A DNA stretch of 13,588 bases from Candidatus Woesearchaeota archaeon (GTDB lineage Archaea; Nanobdellota; Nanobdellia; Woesearchaeales; WJKV01). The stretch is from NCBI GenBank assembly GCA_019322855.1, contig JAHWIA010000009.1, positions 1 to 13,588 of the forward strand. The letters are read 5' to 3'. The position numbers and the translations under genes are program-made. The notes below the pieces were generated by a model. It had not been told where the DNA came from, made no database searches, and saw nothing but the letters and a program-made list of their open reading frames with translations. Below, in pieces: positions 7,061 through 13,588 of this stretch. How positions within the stretch are numbered: the first letter of the stretch is position 1; each line of letters starts with the position of its first letter.

Positions 7061-7100
7061 AATCAAAAGAAAAAGGTAAGGTGCAAGAGAATTGCACCTT
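7061..7100 (-). terminator. Terminator-like hairpin with U-rich tail
   Basis: A perfect 9-bp stem (7078-7086 with 7092-7100, arms AAGGTGCAA/TTGCACCTT) closes a 5-base loop. Read on the minus strand it is followed by a T-rich run (ACCTTTTTCTTTTGATT, 7061-7077). This would stop minus-strand transcription coming from the gene-free region just before the next promoter. On the plus strand only TTT follows, so the minus orientation is favoured. It implies, but does not prove, a transcript through 7101-7950. Confidence 0.45.
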
Positions 7101-7612
7101 TCACGTGATATGTAATTCCTTCCCTTTTCTACCTTTGTAATTACCGCAGTTTCTTGCCTTTTTCAAGTGAATTTTTGTGATGTTTTCTGTTTCGCGTCTT
7201 CTTTGTGGAGCAGTCCATCGCTGGACCAACCCGGTTTTTACTGAACTTTGTGTCCTTTTAGCATTTCTGTGTATTGGCAGTCAGGACGTTATTCCTTACC
7301 AGTCGGGCTTTTCTGCCTTGCTTGCCCATGTGTCTTGTCTGTTTTTGGAGGAGATCAACTTGCTTTGCAAGTTATCAAACTCATTCTTTGGGTCTTTGGC
7401 AAATCGTGAGTAACTACAATTCTAGTCTGTATGTCTTTCATCTCTTCGATGTGTATTAATGTGATCATTTTATGCCAGTCTGTTGAAAAACTTGTTTGCC
7501 TTTTCAATTACGTTTCTTAGTGATTTGTGTTCATCCCCGACTAAGGCTGAAGCTGAGACCAGCGCGCCTTTGATCAGTGAAATGGATGAATACGTGAATG
7601 ACATGATTATGA
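7101..7612. other. Gene-free stretch with scattered hairpins, no supported protein gene
   Basis: About 510 bases without a convincing gene. On the minus strand there are only short frames without promoter or ribosome binding site (44 residues at 7470-7604; 37 residues at 7355-7468), followed by open fragments in other frames. This could be chance or a decayed gene. Structure is present: a 7-bp stem with a 3-base loop at 7357-7373 (AACTTGC/GCAAGTT), and a 5-bp stem at 7213-7226 whose minus-strand loop is GCGA, a GNRA tetraloop. No tRNA, RNase P or SRP RNA signature was recognised. Confidence 0.4.
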
Positions 7613-7766
7613 AAAAAAGATGGCTCTTTCAAGGGTTGAGGAGGGGTTGTAGATAGAATATCTAGGGAAAGAGCCTCTTTTTGTATGAACAGGATGGCTC
7701 TCCAACAAACGTGGAGTTATTAGGGTGTGTGAGAGGGGTTGTATGATCAGAAGTCTTTGGAGAGCC
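7613..7766 (-). ncRNA. Candidate structured RNA: two related stem-loops with a covarying outer helix
   Basis: Copy A (7622-7675) has a 9-bp outer stem, GGCTCTTTC with GAAAGAGCC. Copy B (7696-7766) has a 10-bp stem, GGCTCTCCAA with TTGGAGAGCC. The inner halves of the stems differ (TTTC/GAAA against CCAA/TTGG) yet both remain perfectly paired, which is compensatory change. Inside, both share on the plus strand GAGGGGTTGTA followed by GAT; on the minus strand this is a C-rich segment, TACAACCCCTC. Copy A also has an inner 6-bp hairpin (TAGATA-GAA-TATCTA). Both copies are preceded by GAT on the plus strand. Read on the minus strand, copy A is followed by T7 (7613-7619), as expected at an archaeal transcript end, and an AT-rich possible promoter region lies upstream beyond 7820. 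The strand is uncertain because copy A also has T5 on its other side. Confidence 0.4.
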
Positions 7767-7825
7767 AATAATTGTAAACCCCAGTAAGAACCAGGGCGCT
7801 TCACCTCTTTTTCCCGCAGTGCGAA

Positions 7826-7951
7826 TATACAAATGTCTTAATTTGTATACGATAATTGTTATTTGGTAGTAAGGTATACATTTTTGTATACTGAAATATG
7901 ATAAGTTATACTCATATATAAATATTACTATTTTGTATCTCAACATACAAA
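7826..7951. repeat. Cluster of three TTTGTAT/ATACAAA inverted repeats in AT-rich DNA
   Basis: Three inverted repeats use the same half-site. 7826-7849: TATACAAAT and ATTTGTATA, 9-bp arms around 6 bases. 7874-7891: GTATACA and TGTATAC, 7-bp arms around TTTT. 7932-7951: TTTGTAT and ATACAAA, 7-bp arms around CTCAAC. A further TTTTTGTAT lies at 7678-7686. The surrounding 7820-8068 is strikingly AT-rich, and a minus-strand TATA-like TATTTATATATG lies at about 7914-7925. They could be operator sites, an origin-like unwinding region, or hairpins in a transcript. Confidence 0.5.
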
Positions 7952-8022
7952 TCTATTTTGCCTTTATATATGAAAATAAGCTCAAATCAAGGAAATACTG
8001 CCCAAATCAAACAAATTTTAGC

Positions 8023-8047
8023 GAAAATCAATAGAAAAAATCAAAAT
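8023..8047 (-). terminator. U-rich termination tract after the XPD-like helicase
   Basis: About 22 bases after the helicase stop, the minus strand reads TTTTGATTTTTTC then ATTGATTTTC. Archaeal RNA polymerase ends transcripts at such T-runs without a hairpin. The region is AT-rich in general, so this call is modest. Confidence 0.35.
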
Positions 8048-8068
8048 ATGCCTATTTAAATCTCAGAT

Positions 8069-10051
8069 TTAATCAGAATGCCCAAAAATTCCAAAGAAAT
8101 TTCTTACAGATGTAAAATGCTCGTTTTCTTCACTAATCTCCCAGTCAGCAGGAAAGACCTTCTTATATATCGGCCAGGAAAATCTCTTGTCCAAGAACGC
8201 AATAAAGCCCCTGTCTGTCTCGCTTCTTATACACCTGCCAGCACCTTGCAGACACCTAGTCATGGCAGGCAATGTATAACCATACTCCCTTCCCTTGCCA
8301 AACTTCTGTTCATAATACTCTATCAATTTCCGAGTCTCAAGATCCGGGACAGACAATGGCACGCCAACAACTATTACACATTTCAGGAATTCGCCTGGCA
8401 AATCAATGCCTTCTGAGAAGCTTCCGCTTATAGCACCCAAAAGAACAGCGCCTGTCTTGCTGTAGCTCTTGAAAGTATCCAATAGCTCATATTTCTGGTC
8501 CTTTGACAATTCTTTTTCTTCGAGCAATGTAGTCTTTTTGCAAGAATACATAAAGTGATTATAGACATCATCCCGCAATCTATACGATGGAAAGAATATT
8601 GCACTGTTGCCAGGCACTTGGTTCACAATGTCTGAACATATTTCTGCGATCTTCCTGTACATCAAATCACTTCTTTCCTTATATTCTGTCGTAACAGAAG
8701 GAACAATTATGTTTTTTCTGTTCTTTTGGCTGAACGGACTCTTATAAGATCTAAGGACAGTGTCTTCTGGAAAACCCAACAGATCACGATACATCTCTAA
8801 CGGACTTAAAGTTCCGCTCATTACAATCGTGGAATAACTGCCCTGTATCATCTCTGCTGTGACAAGTGCAGGATCCAAGCAACGATAACTTAATTCAAGC
8901 CTTACTTGTTTGTTGTCCTTTATGTCACTCAGACCAGAAAAGTTTGAAAAAATATTTCTATCCTTGACATTGACTTTCATCAATCGCACAAAACCAAAGT
9001 CATCACCTTTCCAATGGTCCAAGAAACGCGAAACAGAAGCGATGAAACTTTGTTTCCTGTCCTCGAGCACTTCTTCTGCAATGAAATCAAGATCCTTTAT
9101 CAGTTGATCATAATCGCACTGTGTCTTTAACTCGACTAATTCGATGAAACGGTCTCTTTCAATCAGATCCTCGAGTGTCACAGACAAAAATCTATTGCCA
9201 GACTCTAGATTGTTCTTCACAGCCCTTGTCCCCAACAATTCAATTATGTCCTTAATCGCTTCAAGATAAGCTTTTGTCTCATTATAGCCGTATTGCTGTG
9301 CTTCTTTTATCGCAGCGCCAAGAACAAAAGAATTCAAACTGATGCTCATCAGGTCACGCACACGGTCAGGAACATTATGCCCTTCATCTATTATTACAAT
9401 AGTGTTTCCCAATTCTTTATCCAGCCGTCTGAAAAAGTGCTGTTTTATTGCAGGATTCATCACGTGAAAATAATCCGCGATTATGACTGCAGGCTTGTTC
9501 TGCCTTCCGAGAAATCCGGCAAGCTCGTAGCTGCACATCTCATTTTCCTTTCCGAACTCTATCAATTCTTCTGAATGATGCGGTCCTGTCCTTCTTAATT
9601 CTGCAAGTGCATCTTCAGCCTCGACAGTAGGAACCCCTTCGCTCTTTTTCGTGTTTGAATAAAAAGCACACTTTCTTTCTTCGACCTGTTTCCTGCAGAA
9701 GTCTGCAAAAATACCACTGTGCATTGTCTCAACACCAGGAACACCGCACATGTGTTTCTTTCCAAGAAAATCAATCGCATTAAAGTCAGCACCAAACTTT
9801 TTCTTGATCTCGCGTAAAGTGTCGATCGCAATTCGATGCTGGGTATGGCGCGGAGTGACGAACATCACATTCAAATTATTTTCAATCGCATACTTCACAG
9901 CAGGACCTAATGTGGAAATAGTTTTTCCCAGACCAGTAGGCGCATGGATCAGGATGTTCTTTTTCTCCTGCAAACTAGCAGTGACATCTGCGAGCATCTT
10001 GTCCTGCTCTTCCCTTATTGTCTCAAACGGAAAAAAATAGTTTTCATCCAT
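8069..10051 (-). CDS. XPD/Rad3-DinG family ATP-dependent DNA helicase with Fe-S cluster
   Basis: 660 residues from ATG at 10051. A superfamily 2 helicase that unwinds DNA 5' to 3' using ATP, acting in repair or replication-fork rescue. Motifs: FPFETIREEQDKM (7-19, start of the family fold), Walker A HAPTGLGKT (36-44), four cysteines C102, C119, C128 and C173 in the place of the 4Fe-4S cluster, VIIADYFHVM (189-198), Walker B DEGH (222-225), motif V FSEGIDLPG and motif VI QGAGRCIRSETDRG near the C-terminus. The frame extends 27 residues further to ATG 10132 with a hydrophobic stretch (LIMIGFLAVRWG); a TATA box about 24 bases before 10132 would fit a leaderless start there, so 8069..10132 is a real alternative. 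I chose 10051 because family similarity starts there. Transcribed alone, with a T-rich end after it. Confidence 0.92.
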   Translation of the reverse strand: MDENYFFPFETIREEQDKMLADVTASLQEKKNILIHAPTGLGKTISTLGPAVKYAIENNLNVMFVTPRHTQHRIAIDTLREIKKKFGADFNAIDFLGKKHMCGVPGVETMHSGIFADFCRKQVEERKCAFYSNTKKSEGVPTVEAEDALAELRRTGPHHSEELIEFGKENEMCSYELAGFLGRQNKPAVIIADYFHVMNPAIKQHFFRRLDKELGNTIVIIDEGHNVPDRVRDLMSISLNSFVLGAAIKEAQQYGYNETKAYLEAIKDIIELLGTRAVKNNLESGNRFLSVTLEDLIERDRFIELVELKTQCDYDQLIKDLDFIAEEVLEDRKQSFIASVSRFLDHWKGDDFGFVRLMKVNVKDRNIFSNFSGLSDIKDNKQVRLELSYRCLDPALVTAEMIQGSYSTIVMSGTLSPLEMYRDLLGFPEDTVLRSYKSPFSQKNRKNIIVPSVTTEYKERSDLMYRKIAEICSDIVNQVPGNSAIFFPSYRLRDDVYNHFMYSCKKTTLLEEKELSKDQKYELLDTFKSYSKTGAVLLGAISGSFSEGIDLPGEFLKCVIVVGVPLSVPDLETRKLIEYYEQKFGKGREYGYTLPAMTRCLQGAGRCIRSETDRGFIAFLDKRFSWPIYKKVFPADWEISEENEHFTSVRNFFGIFGHSD

Positions 10052-10148
10052 ACCCCATCGAACAGCAAGAAAGCCAATCATTATTAAAATGTTTCTCAAG
10101 AACCCATAAACAAGCACAGAACATATATTCACTCCACAGTTGCAATTA

Positions 10149-10161
10149 ATATTTATATAAG
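10149..10161 (-). promoter_or_regulatory. TATA box of the helicase gene
   Basis: On the minus strand CTTATATAAATAT at 10149-10161 is a good archaeal TATA box. Its centre is about 24 bases before the ATG at 10132 and about 105 before the ATG at 10051. The transcript is therefore either leaderless from 10132 or has an 80-base leader. Confidence 0.5.
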
Positions 10162-10242
10162 ATTAAAATTTACAGATATAACGGGTAGTAGGGGCAAAAT
10201 TTAGGTGCTATTTTATTAGTAGATTTTTTGTCTACTGCCCAT

Positions 10243-10791
10243 TTATTGTCTTCTAGAATTTCTGCGATGGTTCCTGTCTATTTCTGCTTTATGAAGTCCT
10301 ATGCCGAATTCCAAGCTTCCTCGCGCTCTTCCGTCTTCAAAAAAATAATCAACATATGCCACACAGGCTGTTCCATATCTTCCCAATACTTTTGTAAGTT
10401 TTAAATCACATACAATAGGCCTGTCATTTCTTCTTTCTATTTCATCCAAAAATTCTCCTTCCCTGATACGCATGATTTGCACAAGGCCAAGATTCATCAC
10501 CTTAACAAAATCAAGAAAAGGAATGTCAAAATTTTTAATTTTGCTTCCTTCCAGCCAATGGCTGAAAGCTGCATATGTCAACTGTTCTATACAATGACTA
10601 AGCTCTGAAAAAGTTGCATACTGCATTGCTTGTTTTACATGGTAGGGTTTTGCCGGGAGTCTAAAATAACCTCTCGCAGACTCATCTCCGATCTCGAGCT
10701 TTTCCATGAACCTGCAACCCGGTTCAAAATGATCCAGGATCTTCTCAAGCTTTTGCGTAGGAAACTCCTCTAACTTATTGTCTTCTGCCAT
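10243..10791 (-). CDS. FcoT-like hotdog-fold (thioesterase-like) protein
   Basis: 182 residues. From memory of the family the protein aligns along its length with mycobacterial FcoT (long-chain fatty acyl-CoA thioesterase, hotdog fold): ILDHFEPGCRFMEKLEI matches the FcoT start; GYFRLPAKPYHVKQAMQYAT plus FSELSHCIEQLTYAAFSHWL matches its GxFxI...Y...GHFNAVEL...NQLAYSAF helix region; and the closing strands VCDLKLTKV...TACVAYVDYFFEDGRARGSLEFGI match the last beta strands. The usual His of GHFNAVE is replaced (YATFSEL), so activity and substrate are uncertain. A basic tail ends the protein (RNHRRNSRRQ). A TATA box 24 bases upstream gives it its own leaderless promoter. Hotdog fold is fairly likely; thioesterase activity is inference. 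Confidence 0.8.
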   Translation of the reverse strand: MAEDNKLEEFPTQKLEKILDHFEPGCRFMEKLEIGDESARGYFRLPAKPYHVKQAMQYATFSELSHCIEQLTYAAFSHWLEGSKIKNFDIPFLDFVKVMNLGLVQIMRIREGEFLDEIERRNDRPIVCDLKLTKVLGRYGTACVAYVDYFFEDGRARGSLEFGIGLHKAEIDRNHRRNSRRQ

Positions 10792-10809
10792 GAATAATCC
10801 AGTTGTGAG

Positions 10810-10822
10810 TTATTTAAAAAAT
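10810..10822 (-). promoter_or_regulatory. TATA box of the FcoT-like gene
   Basis: TTTTTAAATA on the minus strand (10811-10820) is centred about 24-25 bases before the ATG at 10791, inside the 44-base gap after the 500-residue gene. This allows expression independent of the upstream regulator operon. Confidence 0.5.
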
Positions 10823-10835
10823 CTACGGAGAAAAC

Positions 10836-12338
10836 CTATACTTCTATCTCAACAGCATCGACCAGGCCTTTGCAGTCTTCAGACCATACAGTGCCTGCTT
10901 TATAATGGAAAGCCTCGATGTAATGTTCAGGCCTGATTCCATGCTCGCGCAGAATATCAGCCCCTCCTACTTTTTCAAGAAGAACTTCTTTTCTCGGACC
11001 TTTTCTTCGGATAAACTCGTTGAATTTTTCATTATATCTGTTCTTCACATGCTGGTTGAAATAAATCTTGCTGGGTTTCTTGTTCAGGTCAAGAGTCCCG
11101 GAATTTATCGCAGAAAGAACAATGCCGACATAGAATATGCTTCTCCAGTCATAACCTTTGATAGCTTCAACGAGAACCCCAACATCGACTCCGTCCACCA
11201 GCCAGACTAGCTCGTCATCTTTCCTGCATTGAATAATATACGATATACCTGATTGGCCTATATCCTGAAGTGTAGGATCTGCTACTGGAACTCTTTGTGT
11301 GGCTTCTGTATCCTCTGCAGGTATCAATCGCAATATGCCTATGTGCGGATCCAACTCGTTCAAGATGGCGACCTTTTCGTTCGATCCGTGCGGACCGAGT
11401 GTGCATGATATGTCACTGTCCGCCACCATATTAACTGGAAAATTATAGCTTTCAGTTGCGATGATAAGACTGCCCAAGCGAGGCATGACATCTGCATTTG
11501 TCGAGCTGATAGTGTCTGATCTAAGCCTGCTCTTCCAATCAGAAAATTCTTTCTGATGATGGTTCAATTTTTTATTGTAGATGAACCCGGTTATCTTGGA
11601 ATAGAGGACAGGATCGGCAAGGATGCATTTTGTATAGAATGGCAAAAGGGACCAATAATTCTTGAAATGAAAATCCCTGTCAGCTCTTGCTTTATCTAAT
11701 AACAGTTCTTTTTCACTGCCTATACTCTCGATGCCTGTCAATTTAAAAAGATCCTTTTTTTCTTTCTGCCTGATATAGGTTCTGATCAGATGATTAAGAC
11801 TGCTGTCCATTGATTCCATAAAAGACTCATCCCCTCTCAATATACGAAGCACAAAATCACTTTCATTGTAATCCTGTTTGGCGCGAGCAAATCCGTCTGA
11901 CTTTCTTTTCCAGTAAAGCAAGTGCAGAAGCATCTCCAAATCTGTTCTCTTGACTTCATTACGGGCGCGGACATTTCCACAATGCTCTATCCTGTCTCTT
12001 GCGCAAAAGATAGTCTCTTGCTGATTCCTTCGCTTCTCTTTGAACAACGCAGATAGTAATTTCAACCTCTCCCTGACTTCCCAAGCCTTGTACATGATAT
12101 AGCAATTAGGCCTTGGAGAAGATCTCCAGAATTTTTCAAGCCCGTCATACAACAGGCGCTGTCTGGAAGTTAATTTTTTCTCACTGCCGGTTTCAGATTT
12201 AAATCCAAACTCGTTCTCATCATCAACATGCCATGCATCATGCAATACCTGCTCTACTGCTGTGAAATCCTCCCTGTCAAACATCATGCCGGGCCGGCAA
12301 ATCTGCTCTTCCCATTCTTCAGGATCAAACAACAACAT
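10836..12338 (-). CDS. Protein of unknown function (500 residues), coupled to an Lrp-type regulator
   Basis: 500 residues, not recognised. No signal peptide or membrane segment is evident, so it is probably cytoplasmic. The first 280 residues look mainly helical and charged (EVRERLKLLSALFKEKRR, LYWKRKSDGFARAK, KLNHHQKEFSDWKSRL). The later part looks more alpha/beta (LGSLIIATESYNFPVNMVADS, HIGILRLIPAEDTEATQR, SISYIIQ-like strand, ELVWLVDGVDVGVLVEAI, FYVGIVLSAINSGTL), with a tyrosine/lysine-rich end. The start codon touches the regulator's stop with no gap, and GAGGTG lies 6 bases before it, so the two proteins are made together. A shared role with the regulator is therefore likely, but its nature cannot be read. 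An acyltransferase-like fold was considered for the C-terminal half without firm motif support. Confidence 0.85.
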   Translation of the reverse strand: MLLFDPEEWEEQICRPGMMFDREDFTAVEQVLHDAWHVDDENEFGFKSETGSEKKLTSRQRLLYDGLEKFWRSSPRPNCYIMYKAWEVRERLKLLSALFKEKRRNQQETIFCARDRIEHCGNVRARNEVKRTDLEMLLHLLYWKRKSDGFARAKQDYNESDFVLRILRGDESFMESMDSSLNHLIRTYIRQKEKKDLFKLTGIESIGSEKELLLDKARADRDFHFKNYWSLLPFYTKCILADPVLYSKITGFIYNKKLNHHQKEFSDWKSRLRSDTISSTNADVMPRLGSLIIATESYNFPVNMVADSDISCTLGPHGSNEKVAILNELDPHIGILRLIPAEDTEATQRVPVADPTLQDIGQSGISYIIQCRKDDELVWLVDGVDVGVLVEAIKGYDWRSIFYVGIVLSAINSGTLDLNKKPSKIYFNQHVKNRYNEKFNEFIRRKGPRKEVLLEKVGGADILREHGIRPEHYIEAFHYKAGTVWSEDCKGLVDAVEIEV

Positions 12339-13400
12339 CTAAAACACCTCTGTCGCAACGAACTTGTGCTGGTTGAATACTCTTACAGATTCATACTCCT
12401 GCAGGATGTCCTTAAAGATCTCCCGAATCTCCATCAGGATCTTTCGCAGATGCAACGGATCTTTTGCTAAGATAGACATCTGATAGTTCCAGTTGCCGAC
12501 ACCTTTCGCATAATAGTCAATGTATGGATGCTCATTGATGTAATAGAGAAACTTCTTTTCGTTTTCTGGTGAAAAATTCTTGAACTTCAACAATACGATG
12601 TTCCATTCAAGACCTATCAGAGGATAAGAAGGTATCGCGATAAAATCAGTTATCACTCCCTGCTCAATCAGCTTTTTGATCCTGTAATTGACTGCATTAG
12701 GCGATAAATCAACTTTCTTTGAAATATCAATCATGCTTGCCCGCGCATCAGACGCAAGCAAATTTAGTATCTTCTTGTCTCTTTCATCAATTTTTGCAGT
12801 GTTTTCAACTGTTTTATTTTTGATAGAATCTATCTCTTTTTTGAAAGAACCATCAGGCTTTCCTTTATGCGCATTTATTTCAGCTTTCTCTCCGGACAGA
12901 TTCCACGGAGTGGTGAATTCAGATATCACATTCAGTATTGTATGATTGCTTAGATGATCTCCGCAGATGCCAAGGATCTCTGAAAGCTTCTTGTCGAATT
13001 GCTCAACAGATTTCACAGATATCTGAAGGCCAAGATCATAATTGCCTCCGACAGTTGCAATCCATATTATTCCAGGATCCTGTTTCAGCTTCTGGACAAT
13101 CTCTTTTTCTTTTTCATCATTCATCTGTTTCAAACGCAGAAATACATCATACTTCAGATAGCCCCAAGCTCTTGCATTAAATAAAGTGACAAAACCATTT
13201 ATCACTTTCCTGCTTAATAGCCTCTTGATCCTGTAGGTCGCAAGTTCCCGCGAAATGTTTACCTTTTTCGCAATTGTCGTGACTGGATATCTTCCATTCT
13301 CAGAAAGCGTGTTCAGTATCTTGATGTCCTTGATATCAAGATTTGCCCTTTGTCCTGGCAGAAGCTCTGCCATCTCTCCTAAGTATACCCCCTCGTCCAT
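12339..13400 (-). CDS. Tandem (double) Lrp/AsnC-type transcription regulator
   Basis: 353 residues made of two complete Lrp-like units. Unit 1: winged helix-turn-helix at 22-76 (LDIKDIKILNTLSENGRYPV...ISRELATYRIKRLLSRKVINGF) and an effector/dimer-like domain at about 80-165. Unit 2: winged HTH at 204-258 (IDERDKKILNLLASDARASM...LSPNAVNYRIKKLIEQGVITDF) and a second domain at 262-345. A polar linker (168-203) joins them. Normal Lrp proteins have one unit of about 150 residues and form dimers; this one carries two DNA-binding domains in a single chain. ATG at 13400 is chosen because a TATA box is centred 26 bases upstream (leaderless). The promoter lies inside an inverted repeat, so autoregulation is likely. 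It is the first gene of an operon with the 500-residue protein. Confidence 0.93.
   Translation of the reverse strand: MDEGVYLGEMAELLPGQRANLDIKDIKILNTLSENGRYPVTTIAKKVNISRELATYRIKRLLSRKVINGFVTLFNARAWGYLKYDVFLRLKQMNDEKEKEIVQKLKQDPGIIWIATVGGNYDLGLQISVKSVEQFDKKLSEILGICGDHLSNHTILNVISEFTTPWNLSGEKAEINAHKGKPDGSFKKEIDSIKNKTVENTAKIDERDKKILNLLASDARASMIDISKKVDLSPNAVNYRIKKLIEQGVITDFIAIPSYPLIGLEWNIVLLKFKNFSPENEKKFLYYINEHPYIDYYAKGVGNWNYQMSILAKDPLHLRKILMEIREIFKDILQEYESVRVFNQHKFVATEVF
12345..12350 (-). promoter_or_regulatory. Ribosome binding site GAGGTG of the 500-residue gene
   Basis: GAGGTG on the minus strand lies within the last codons of the regulator gene, 6 bases before the ATG at 12338, which directly follows the regulator's TAG. 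It fixes this start and indicates translational coupling. Confidence 0.7.
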
Positions 13401-13406
13401 ATTACC

Positions 13407-13444
13407 ACATACGCAAAGGAAGTATATAAAATTTGCGGATATGT
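13407..13444 (-). promoter_or_regulatory. Regulator promoter inside an inverted repeat (candidate operator)
   Basis: TTTATATACT on the minus strand (13421-13430) is a TATA box centred 26 bases before the ATG at 13400. It is flanked by an interrupted inverted repeat: plus-strand ACATA-CGCAAA at 13407-13417 and TTTGCG-GA-TATGT at 13432-13444. Eleven pairs form, with one 2-base bulge. A protein bound to both arms would cover the TATA box, as expected for negative autoregulation by an Lrp-type protein. Confidence 0.55.
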
Positions 13445-13533
13445 AAAAATTTCAAGCAGTTGTTTTATTTATTTCCTAAAACACATAGATAATATCCGAA
13501 AGGAACAATCATAATCCAGATGGACTGAACAAG

Positions 13534-13588
13534 ATGATCACTAGAAAAGAGATGCAAATGTTAGCCGCCTTGCGGAGGAATTCAAGGA
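13534..13588 (+). CDS. Start of a divergent gene, possibly an Lrp/HTH-type regulator (partial)
   Basis: ATG at 13534 opens a frame that runs off the right edge: 18 complete codons, reading MITRKEMQMLAALRRNSR. The pattern K-E-x-x-x-L-x-A-L-R-x-N-S-R resembles the first helix of Lrp/AsnC winged-helix domains (compare ILNTLSENGR in the neighbouring regulator). No clear TATA box is found at the leaderless distance; TTTTATTTATTT at about 13462-13473 would give a leader of some 40 bases. The identity is tentative because so little is visible. Confidence 0.45.
   Translation, partial: MITRKEMQMLAALRRNSR

Noticed and set aside
7177..7413. 78-residue plus-strand frame rich in Leu, Phe and Cys
   Set aside because: No TATA box or ribosome binding site, odd composition, and several hairpins lie within it; likely chance.
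7355..7604. Two short minus-strand frames (44 and 37 residues) almost touching, followed by open fragments in other frames down to about 7105
   Set aside because: They look mildly protein-like and could be a frameshifted remnant, but there is no promoter, ribosome binding site or recognisable family.
7101..7612. RNase P RNA, SRP RNA or tRNA in the gene-free region
   Set aside because: Only isolated words such as ACAGAAA or a GNRA loop are found; the conserved cores (GAGGAAAGTC, GGAAG..GCAG, TTCGA arm) are missing on both strands.
7607..7946. Minus-strand frames of 65 residues (7607-7804, GTG start with GAGGTGA next to it) and 94 residues (7662-7946)
   Set aside because: Both run through the paired stem-loops and inverted repeats, have non-protein-like composition (repeated Leu/Ser/Pro/Thr), and the GAGGTGA overlaps the GTG itself, so it is badly spaced.
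10201..10242. Hairpin AGTAGA-TTTTTTG-TCTACT as terminator of the FcoT-like gene
   Set aside because: On the minus strand the loop is A-rich and no T-run follows, so it does not fit a terminator in the needed direction; only 6 bp.
1..13588. CRISPR arrays, insertion sequences, integrase or phage genes
   Set aside because: No regularly spaced repeats, transposase or integrase motifs found; tail-fibre-like motifs belong to exported proteins with signal peptides, not a prophage cluster.

Overview
The window looks like part of a small, gene-dense archaeal genome, most likely a DPANN archaeon (Woesearchaeota/Pacearchaeota-like); that placement is inference. The archaeal signs are a UPF0282 metallo-beta-lactamase protein, an Fe-S XPD/Rad3-type helicase, a tandem Lrp/AsnC-type regulator, and TATA boxes centred about 24-28 bases before start codons, which implies leaderless transcripts for most first genes. 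Distal genes in operons instead carry Shine-Dalgarno sequences (GGAGGT, GAGGT, GAGGTG) that overlap the stop of the preceding gene. Thirteen coding regions on both strands are supported, eleven of them on the minus strand, plus a short gene start at the right edge.

Left part (1-3380, minus): a surface-protein operon. The promoter-proximal gene encodes a 464-residue exported fibre-like protein with tail-fibre 'GIGT' motifs, YadA-head-like repeats and a globular C-terminal domain. Three tandem paralogues follow with gaps of 4, 6 and 9 bases. Each has a signal peptide, one GIGT motif, variable Tyr-Gly-rich repeats and a ten-cysteine C-terminal domain; the third runs off the window. Together they probably form cell-surface appendages.

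Middle part (3436-7026): a UPF0282 hydrolase with a very basic histone-tail-like extension, divergent from an endonuclease V homologue that appears to have lost one catalytic aspartate. One palindromic TATA box lies almost midway between the two starts. A single-pass membrane protein of unknown function follows, then a two-gene unit: a 52-residue membrane protein overlapping by ATGA a short RsmI-type rRNA methyltransferase.

7027-8068 has no convincing protein gene. It is dense in hairpins: a terminator-like hairpin, two related stem-loops whose outer helices differ in sequence but stay paired, and an AT-rich stretch with three TTTGTAT-type inverted repeats. This is the best place in the window for something undescribed, probably a structured RNA or a regulatory/replication element.

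Right part (8069-13588): the XPD-like helicase, an FcoT-like hotdog protein with its own promoter, a 500-residue protein of unknown function that is translationally coupled to a double Lrp-type regulator, and the beginning of a divergent, possibly HTH, gene. The regulator's TATA box sits inside an inverted repeat that could be its own operator.
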